Positions 9,537 through 12,851 of a stretch of DNA of 12,851 nucleotides are shown piece by piece (position 1 is the stretch's first letter; each line of letters opens with the position of its first letter). A program made the translations under genes and the position numbers. The stretch spans positions 1 through 12,851 of the forward strand of contig LVBC01000072.1 in the NCBI GenBank assembly GCA_001604265.1, in the 5' to 3' direction. Under the pieces are notes generated by a model. The model had not been told where the DNA came from and ran no database searches. It saw only the letters and a list, made by a program, of their open reading frames with translations. This stretch comes from Spirochaetales bacterium Spiro_01. Its GTDB lineage: Bacteria > Spirochaetota > Spirochaetia > Sphaerochaetales > Sphaerochaetaceae.

Positions 9537-10061
9537 TCAGTTTTCAGAAGCAGCAACGCCGCCCTTTGATTCGACATACGCAAGCAGTGTAGCAGCAAGC
9601 TTCTGCACAGGTGCCTTCATGGTACCCATGAGAGAAGCGATGAGCTCCAGCTTGGTCGGAAGCTTGGACAGTGCCTCCACCTGATCTGCACTCATGAGCT
9701 CTCCATCGATGAGAGCACCCTTGACCTGCATTGGGGAACCGTTATTGATTGCAGCATAGAGGGCCTTGGCAACGACATTGGATTCATCACCCTTGGCAAG
9801 AGCAATAGCGGTAGGACCGACCATCTGCTCCTCTGCACCACTCTTTCCAAGCTCCTTCATTGCGATCTTGGCGAAGCGGTTCTTGATGACGCGGTACTGT
9901 GCATCATTCTTCCTGAGCTCGGTTCTGAGCTCGGTGATCTGTGCAACAGTCATGCCTCTGTACTCTGTGAAGATGAATCCGTTGTATCCGGAGAACTCAT
10001 CCTTGAGAGCCTTTACAGCATCTTCCTTGGCAGGGGTAATACGAGTCTGATAGTTTTCCAT
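9537..10061 (-). CDS. rplJ: 50S ribosomal protein L10
   Basis: L10 anchors the L7/L12 dimers to the ribosome next to L11 on 23S rRNA. The product has 174 residues, the usual length. The N-terminal globular rRNA-binding domain includes NGFIFTEYRGMTVAQITELR (about 28-47), RVIKNRFAKIAM and VGPTAIALAKGD; the C-terminal helix, which carries L7/L12, ends in AATLLAYVESKGG. The ATG at 10059-10061 has AGGAGG 9 nt upstream, and this ribosome site overlaps the stop of rplA. Only 14 nt separate the two genes, so there is no room for the separate L10-binding leader found before rplJ in E. coli or Bacillus. Control may therefore come from coupling to rplA or from a structure elsewhere in the transcript. 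Confidence 0.97.
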   Translation of the reverse strand: MENYQTRITPAKEDAVKALKDEFSGYNGFIFTEYRGMTVAQITELRTELRKNDAQYRVIKNRFAKIAMKELGKSGAEEQMVGPTAIALAKGDESNVVAKALYAAINNGSPMQVKGALIDGELMSADQVEALSKLPTKLELIASLMGTMKAPVQKLAATLLAYVESKGGVAASEN

Positions 10062-10070
10062 TCTTGTCTA

Positions 10071-10078
10071 CCTCCTTA
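10071..10078 (-). promoter_or_regulatory. rplA stop overlapping the rplJ ribosome site
   Basis: TAAGGAGG combines the rplA stop (10076-10078) with the rplJ Shine-Dalgarno AGGAGG (10071-10076), 9 nt before the rplJ ATG. This favours reinitiation by ribosomes ending rplA, so repression of the rplK-rplA message would also reduce L10 synthesis. Confidence 0.8.
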
Positions 10079-10762
10079 CTTGTCTTCGCTGACCTTGTTC
10101 TCTACGCGAATGCCAGGGCCCATTGTCGAAGAGAGTGCTACGGAAGAAACGAAGTCTCCCTTTGCATCTACTGGCTTCTTCCTGATGATCTCAGCAAGAG
10201 CGACAGAAGCATTCTCGGCAATCTGTTCAGCTGTCATGTTGACCTTGCCGACAGCGAGGTGTACAACACCTGTCTTGTCTGCGCGGAACTCTACACGACC
10301 CTTGTTCAACTCAGCGAGTGCTGCCTTGATATCAAAGGTGACTGTGTGGGTCTTTGGGTTCGGCATGAGGCCTCTTCTACCGAGAACAGGACCAAGACGA
10401 CCTACGTCCTTCATCATATCCGGGGTTGCAACTGCAACATCGAAGTCCATCCAACCACCTCTGACCTTCTCGATGAGATCGGTATCGCCAACATAGGTTG
10501 CGCCGGCATCAAGAGCTTCCTGAGCCTTCTCGCCCTTGGCGAATACGAGAATCTTCTTCTGAGCATGGAACTGGTTTGGAAGAACGACTGTATCTCTGAC
10601 TGTCTGGCCCTTCTTGAGAGTAAGAGAGACTGAAAGCTCTACAGTTTCGGTGAACTTTGCATAGGCACACTCCTTTACGAGCTGTGCTGCTGCCTGCATG
10701 GAATAGAGCTGATTTCTATCAACCTTCTTTGCAGCTTCCTGATATTTCTTTCCTCTTTTCAT
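10076..10762 (-). CDS. rplA: 50S ribosomal protein L1
   Basis: L1 forms the mobile stalk at the E-site side of the 50S subunit and helps release deacylated tRNA; in many bacteria it also represses the rplK-rplA message by binding its leader. The 228-residue product has normal length and shows KRGKKYQEA at the start, VELSVSLTLKKGQTVRDTVVLP (domain I), LVFAKGEKAQEALDAGA and the domain II segment RLGPVLGRRGLMPNPKTHTVT, followed by the return to domain I with GRVEFRADKTGVVH. In the conserved LGPRGLMPNPK motif the Pro is Arg here. The start ATG is 1 nt after the rplK stop, and its ribosome site (GGAG, 7 nt upstream) lies inside the end of rplK, so the pair must be translationally coupled. Confidence 0.98.
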   Translation of the reverse strand: MKRGKKYQEAAKKVDRNQLYSMQAAAQLVKECAYAKFTETVELSVSLTLKKGQTVRDTVVLPNQFHAQKKILVFAKGEKAQEALDAGATYVGDTDLIEKVRGGWMDFDVAVATPDMMKDVGRLGPVLGRRGLMPNPKTHTVTFDIKAALAELNKGRVEFRADKTGVVHLAVGKVNMTAEQIAENASVALAEIIRKKPVDAKGDFVSSVALSSTMGPGIRVENKVSEDK

Positions 10763-10763
10763 C

Positions 10764-11195
10764 TTACTTCTCCACCTCTACGCCCATTGAACGAGCAGTA
10801 CCTGCGATGACCTTCTTGGCAGCCTCGATTGTGAATGCGTTGAGATCCGGGAGCTTGGTAGTAGCAATCTCGGTAAGCTGAGCATCTGTGAGCTTGCCGA
10901 CCTTGACCTTGTTAGGTGTGCCACTAGCAGTCTCGATTCCAAGTGCCTTCTTGATCAGAACTGCGGCAGGAGGAGTCTTGAGGATAAAAGTAAAACTCTT
11001 ATCGGCATAGACAGTAATGATAACTGGGAGGATGAGTCCAGGTTCATAGCTCTTGGTCTTGTCATTGAACTGCTGGACGAACTGTGGGGCGCTGACGCCA
11101 TGAGGGCCAAGAGCAGGACCGATTGGTGGTGCTGGTGTAGCCTTCTGGGCAGGACACTGCAACTTGATTACTGCAGTAACCTTCTTCTTTGCCAT
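10764..11195 (-). CDS. rplK: 50S ribosomal protein L11
   Basis: L11 binds the GTPase-associated region of 23S rRNA at the stalk base, contacts elongation factors and is needed for RelA activation and thiostrepton binding. The product has 143 residues, close to the family norm. The N-terminal domain has the proline-rich linker segment [20 protein letters not shown] (21-40); the C-terminal rRNA-binding domain starts at about 70 and includes [14 protein letters not shown] and [20 protein letters not shown]. Relative to the common form QIPAGKA, the N-terminus reads QCPAQKA. The ATG has AAGGAG about 9 nt upstream. The 190-nt gap after nusG contains a candidate promoter and a structured leader, so this is probably the first gene of a separately controllable rplKAJL-rpoBC segment. 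Confidence 0.98.
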   Translation of the reverse strand: MAKKKVTAVIKLQCPAQKATPAPPIGPALGPHGVSAPQFVQQFNDKTKSYEPGLILPVIITVYADKSFTFILKTPPAAVLIKKALGIETASGTPNKVKVGKLTDAQLTEIATTKLPDLNAFTIEAAKKVIAGTARSMGVEVEK

Positions 11196-11209
11196 TTTCT
11201 TTCTCCTTA

Positions 11210-11251
11210 CGTTGAAGTATGGTCTGAGTTGACCGATATACGTACTTCACG
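11210..11251 (-). promoter_or_regulatory. Structured rplK leader, candidate L1 control site
   Basis: Immediately upstream of the rplK ribosome site the transcript can form CGT+GAAGTA paired with TACTTC+ACG (9 bp with one bulged A), capped by GGTC/GACC around AACTCA, with a strongly asymmetric internal loop (CGTATATC on one side, a single A on the other). L1 represses the L11 operon in E. coli by binding a leader hairpin with an asymmetric internal loop that mimics its 23S site. The fold is read directly; L1 binding is inferred and the loop sequence was not matched to a consensus. Confidence 0.45.
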
Positions 11252-11313
11252 CTGGTAATAACGCCAGTCATACGATCTGGCTTCCACCCGGACAGCAAGT
11301 GCTTGTGCGGGGA

Positions 11314-11341
11314 GATTTAGATTTCAGCTTGACGATGTCAA
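11314..11341 (-). promoter_or_regulatory. Candidate promoter upstream of rplK
   Basis: A perfect TTGACA (11336-11341) is followed after 16 bp by TAAATC (11314-11319), a weak -10. Transcription would start near 11307 and give a leader of roughly 110 nt before rplK that contains the candidate L1 site. An internal promoter before the L11 operon is common in bacteria. The -10 matches only half of the consensus, so confidence is limited. Confidence 0.4.
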
Positions 11342-11376
11342 AAATCGACTAAAGGGGCGGCGTCAAGTTCCGTCCC
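11342..11376 (-). terminator. Weak terminator-like hairpin after nusG
   Basis: About 10 nt past the nusG stop, GGGACGG (11370-11376) pairs with CCGCCCC (11354-11360), six GC pairs and one A-C mismatch around a 9-nt loop. It is followed by TTTAGTCGATTTT, an interrupted U-rich tract. It may terminate part of the transcription from the tRNA-Thr promoter. The tail runs into the -35 of the candidate rplK promoter. Confidence 0.4.
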
Positions 11377-11385
11377 TGTAGTATA

Positions 11386-11952
11386 TTAGAGAATTACTTT
11401 CTCTACCTGGAAGTACTCGACTTCAACAGGTGTTGGTCTGCCGAAGATCTCAACAGATACCCTCATTCTGCCCTTTACGGTATCGATCTCCTCGATGGAG
11501 CCTGTGAAGGACTCGAATGGGCCATCGATGATCTTGACCTCCTCACCTACGGTGAAGTTCTGCTTAGGTCTGAATGTGGTCTCTGCCGGCATTTCGCCAG
11601 TCTTCTGCATGATCTCTTTCATCTCCAATGCGCTCATTGGAAGAGGCTTCTTGCCAGGCATTGCGGTAACAAAGCCTGTAACACCCTGGATTCTCTTGAT
11701 CTTGGAATAGGAGTTCTTCCAAGTGGCATCTTCTGGGAAGTCGATCTCGACAAGAATGTAGCCAGGAAGAAGCTTCCTCTTGACCTCTTTCTTCTTGCCG
11801 TCCTTGATTTCGGTGACAATCTCAACTGGAACCTTTACATCGAAGACGTTGAGAGCGAACTCCGGATCCATCTCTCTCATCTTCTCGATGGTCCTCTGGA
11901 TCTTCTGCTCGTAACCGGAATAAGTGTGAACGATGTACCAACCCTTAGCCAT
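11386..11952 (-). CDS. nusG: Transcription termination/antitermination protein NusG
   Basis: NusG binds RNA polymerase through its N-terminal domain to reduce pausing, and links it to Rho or to the ribosome through its C-terminal KOW domain. The 188-residue product shows the NGN domain (about 4-115: GWYIVHTYSGYEQKIQRTIE, then KLLPGYILVEID and IQGVTGFVTAMPGKKPLPM) and the KOW domain (about 133-188: GEEVKIIDGPFESFTGSIEEID, then GRMRVSVEIFGRPTPVEVEY). Length is close to E. coli NusG (181), so no extra domain is inserted. The ATG follows the secE stop by 15 nt with AAGGAA about 7 nt upstream. secE-nusG adjacency is nearly universal in bacteria. A weak terminator-like hairpin follows the gene. Confidence 0.98.
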   Translation of the reverse strand: MAKGWYIVHTYSGYEQKIQRTIEKMREMDPEFALNVFDVKVPVEIVTEIKDGKKKEVKRKLLPGYILVEIDFPEDATWKNSYSKIKRIQGVTGFVTAMPGKKPLPMSALEMKEIMQKTGEMPAETTFRPKQNFTVGEEVKIIDGPFESFTGSIEEIDTVKGRMRVSVEIFGRPTPVEVEYFQVEKVIL

Positions 11953-11967
11953 TTGAATTCCTTGTGA

Positions 11968-12147
11968 TTAGAAAATCAGGAAGATTCCCTTGAGAAGAAG
12001 GAAATCAACGAGACCGAGTACAATAGCGAAAACAATTGTTGCTACGATTACGACCTTGGTGGAAGAGATCACCATCTGGCGTGATGGCCAGGAGACCTTC
12101 TTCATCTCAAGAGCACAATCCTTGAAATATCTAACAATCTTGTTCAT
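11968..12147 (-). CDS. secE: Preprotein translocase subunit SecE
   Basis: SecE clamps the SecY channel in the inner membrane and is essential for protein export. The 59-residue product is of the short, single-span type usual outside the enteric bacteria, which have three spans. It begins MNKIVRYFKDCALEMKKVSW, carrying the diagnostic amphipathic-helix motif EMKKVSWPSR (14-23), and continues with one hydrophobic membrane segment, about 32-51, with further hydrophobic residues to the end (LLLKGIFLIF). The ATG at 12145-12147 has GGAG about 10 nt upstream. It lies 36 nt downstream of tRNA-Trp and 15 nt upstream of nusG, matching the standard context. The tRNA must be excised from the common transcript for both products to form. 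Confidence 0.95.
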   Translation of the reverse strand: MNKIVRYFKDCALEMKKVSWPSRQMVISSTKVVIVATIVFAIVLGLVDFLLLKGIFLIF

Positions 12148-12170
12148 CTACTCATATCTCCATTCTGTCT

Positions 12171-12270
12171 TTCGAGGTACCAGCAGGCCAAGTAGGATTC
12201 GAACCTACAACACCCGGTTTTGGAGACCAGTGCTCTACCGTTGGAGCTATTGACCTGCTCGTACCTCGAA
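12171..12270 (-). repeat. Inverted repeat enclosing tRNA-Trp
   Basis: TTCGAGGTAC (12171-12180 on the plus strand) is the exact reverse complement of GTACCTCGAA (12261-12270). Inside it, one mismatch (12181/12260) and three pairs (AGC/GCT) connect directly to the 7-bp acceptor stem. The precursor RNA can therefore form a helix of about 20 pairs enclosing the tRNA. It is probably a processing structure that separates the tRNA from the rpmG and secE messages; that role is inferred. Confidence 0.75.
12184..12256 (-). tRNA. tRNA-Trp (anticodon CCA)
   Basis: A complete 73-nt cloverleaf: acceptor AGGTCAA pairs with TTGGCCT (one T-G pair), D-stem GCTC/GAGC, anticodon stem CTGGT/ACCGG with loop CTCCAAA (anticodon CCA at 12221-12223), 5-nt variable loop, T-arm GTAGG-TTCGAAT-CCTAC and discriminator G. 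The terminal CCA is not encoded (CTG follows), so nucleotidyltransferase must add it. It sits between rpmG and secE, 36 nt from each, and its flanks are complementary, extending the acceptor stem outward by 13 more pairs with one mismatch. Confidence 0.97.
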
Positions 12271-12275
12271 AACGA

Positions 12276-12291
12276 TCCGATTTCTCTCGGA
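12276..12291 (-). other. Small hairpin after rpmG
   Basis: Two bases after the rpmG stop, TCCGA pairs with TCGGA around GAGAAA, followed by TCGTTTTCG. The stem is only 5 bp and the T-run is 4, so it could at best be a leaky terminator or a 3'-end stabiliser for rpmG after tRNA-Trp excision. Confidence 0.3.
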
Positions 12292-12292
12292 C

Positions 12293-12469
12293 TTATTTGA
12301 TCTTTGTTTCTCTGTGAAGAGTGTGCTTACGCTCGAAGGGGCAATACTTCATAAGCTCGAGCTTACCCGGAGTATTACGTCTGTTCTTCTCAGTAGTATA
12401 GTTCTTCTGCTTGCACTCTGTGCACTGAAGAGCAATCTTTTCTACAGGGCCTTTCTTCTTATCTGCCAT
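12293..12469 (-). CDS. rpmG: 50S ribosomal protein L33
   Basis: L33 is a small 50S protein near the E site. The 58-residue product begins [20 protein letters not shown] and continues with the conserved [21 protein letters not shown] and KHTLHRETK stretches, the normal family size and layout. Zinc-binding (C+) L33 proteins carry two CxxC pairs; here the first is present (Cys16, Cys19) but the second reads CPFE, so Cys43 remains and the fourth ligand is Glu46. It is therefore an intermediate between C+ and C- forms. The ATG at 12467-12469 has GAGGAG 9 nt upstream. It lies between the two tRNAs, 41 nt after tRNA-Thr and 36 nt before tRNA-Trp, at the position where E. coli and Chlamydia carry tuf. 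Confidence 0.96.
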   Translation of the reverse strand: MADKKKGPVEKIALQCTECKQKNYTTEKNRRNTPGKLELMKYCPFERKHTLHRETKIK

Positions 12470-12510
12470 AACATTTATCTCCTCGGTCTGTACCGTCTAG
12501 AAAAAAAGAG

Positions 12511-12582
12511 AGCCCACGGGCGGATTTGAACCGCCGACCCCCGCCTTACCAAGGCGGTGCTCTACCACTGAGCTACATGGGC
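12511..12582 (-). tRNA. tRNA-Thr (anticodon GGT)
   Basis: A complete 72-nt cloverleaf: acceptor GCCCATG pairs with CGTGGGC (one T-G pair), D-stem GCTC/GAGC with loop AGTGGTA, anticodon stem CCGCC/GGCGG with loop TTGGTAA (anticodon GGT at 12548-12550, reading ACC and ACU), variable loop GGGTC, T-arm GGCGG-TTCAAAT-CCGCC and discriminator T. CCA is not encoded. It is the first gene after the strong promoter, about 55 nt downstream of the expected start. A tRNA-Thr(GGT) at the head of this locus is shared with E. coli (thrT-tufB) and Chlamydia. The 3' end is followed by CTC and seven T residues. Confidence 0.97.
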
Positions 12583-12644
12583 AATATAATTTTTTGTGCA
12601 CTGCGCATACAGGTTGGTAGGGCCTGATACAACATGCAGAATGT

Positions 12645-12674
12645 ACTATAAACAAAGCAAAAGATACTTGTCAA
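12645..12674 (-). promoter_or_regulatory. Strong sigma70-type promoter for the tRNA-Thr/rpmG/secE/nusG transcript
   Basis: TTGACA (12669-12674) is a perfect -35, followed after 18 bp by TATAGT (12645-12650), a 5/6 match to the -10. The region just upstream of the -35 is A/T-rich (GGAAATTATTGCAATGCTA), which could act as an UP-like element. Expected start is near 12638, giving a leader of about 55 nt before tRNA-Thr. Confidence 0.8.
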
Positions 12675-12700
12675 TAGCATTGCAATAATTTCCATATCAC

Positions 12701-12718
12701 TTTCTGTAGGTTTCTGTA
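12701..12718. repeat. 8-bp direct repeat one helical turn apart, upstream of the promoter
   Basis: TTTCTGTA occurs at 12701-12708 and again at 12711-12718, exactly 10 bp apart, with a looser third copy (TTTCTA, 12723-12728). The pair lies about 27 bp upstream of the -35, on one face of the helix, the arrangement expected of a binding site for a regulator. No known site is recognised. Confidence 0.45.
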
Positions 12719-12732
12719 ACCCTTTCTACCTT

Positions 12733-12763
12733 ATTATATATATACCCTTTCATTCTTTTCCAA
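12733..12763 (-). promoter_or_regulatory. Possible second, upstream promoter
   Basis: TTGGAA (12758-12763) is followed after 17 bp by TATATA (12735-12740) or after 19 bp by TATAAT (12733-12738), in an A/T-rich stretch. It could be a second promoter for the same transcript, but chance matches are common in such sequence. Confidence 0.25.
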
Positions 12764-12851
12764 CACATCAGAAAAATCTGTAATATTCCTTTTGTACTTG
12801 TTTATTTGATAAAAATTTATTTATAGTAAACCGACTGAAACAAGCAATGGG

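Larger units (their letters stand above)
12583..12851. other. AT-rich non-coding region at the right end
   Basis: This 269-nt stretch has no plausible gene. It holds the main promoter, the TTTCTGTA direct repeat and a possible second promoter, all described separately. The part to the right of 12765 is AT-rich with short A and T tracts and a trivial CAGA/TCTG hairpin (12769-12780). Nothing else is recognisable; the neighbouring gene lies outside the window. Confidence 0.6.

Noticed and set aside
12314..12529. Plus-strand open frame across rpmG and the tRNA-Thr end
   Set aside because: It runs antisense over a certain ribosomal protein gene and into a tRNA, with no sign of coding.
12798..12851. 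Possible divergent plus-strand promoter (TTGTTT...TATAGT) and an ATG at 12847
   Set aside because: The -35 is poor, the area is AT-rich so chance matches are expected, and the downstream sequence is outside the window.
1..12851. Mobile element, CRISPR array or novel defence system
   Set aside because: No spaced repeats, transposase or terminal repeats were seen, and every substantial frame on the minus strand is a core translation or transcription gene.

Overview
The window is a single, almost entirely minus-strand block of transcription and translation genes: tRNA-Thr(GGT), rpmG, tRNA-Trp(CCA), secE, nusG, rplK, rplA, rplJ, rplL, rpoB, rpoC, rpsL, rpsG, in transcription order from the right end to the left end. 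Every protein gene is intact. No mobile element, CRISPR array, toxin-antitoxin pair or recognisable accessory gene was seen. This is a housekeeping locus, and I did not find a new biological system in it; the items worth a second look are RNA structures between genes and a few lineage-type protein features.

The organism is most likely a spirochaete (Spirochaetota; Treponema/Sphaerochaeta-like). The reasons are: (1) the gene order rpmG, tRNA-Trp, secE, nusG, rplKAJL, rpoBC, rpsL, rpsG is, from memory, the order in Treponema pallidum; (2) RpoB has Asn at the position of E. coli Ser531, the substitution linked to natural rifampicin resistance in spirochaetes; (3) the RpoB length (1169 aa) suits that group. 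Genus cannot be settled from the sequence alone. Base composition looks close to 50% GC in the genes, and clearly AT-rich in the right-end non-coding stretch.

Layout: 12583-12851 is AT-rich non-coding DNA with a strong sigma70-type promoter (TTGACA, 18 bp, TATAGT) reading left into tRNA-Thr. 11968-12582 holds two tRNAs interleaved with rpmG and secE; the tRNA-Trp is enclosed by long complementary flanks. nusG follows secE by 15 nt. The 190-nt gap 11196-11385 separates nusG from the stalk genes and contains a weak terminator-like hairpin, a candidate internal promoter and a structured rplK leader that may be the L1 control site. rplK-rplA-rplJ are tightly packed (1 and 14 nt gaps). rplJ-rplL (71 nt) and rplL-rpoB (164 nt) gaps both contain strong hairpins, where other bacteria adjust the ratio of L7/L12 to L10 and to polymerase. 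rpoB-rpoC are coupled, with the rpoC Shine-Dalgarno overlapping the rpoB stop. A 139-nt gap with a GC-rich hairpin precedes rpsL-rpsG.

Together the genes make the ribosomal stalk and its base (L10, L7/L12, L11), the L1 stalk, L33, S12 and S7, both large RNA polymerase subunits, the elongation factor NusG that links polymerase to the ribosome, the SecE translocon subunit and two tRNAs. Long open frames on the plus strand opposite rpoB and rpoC are mirror images of codon use and are not annotated.
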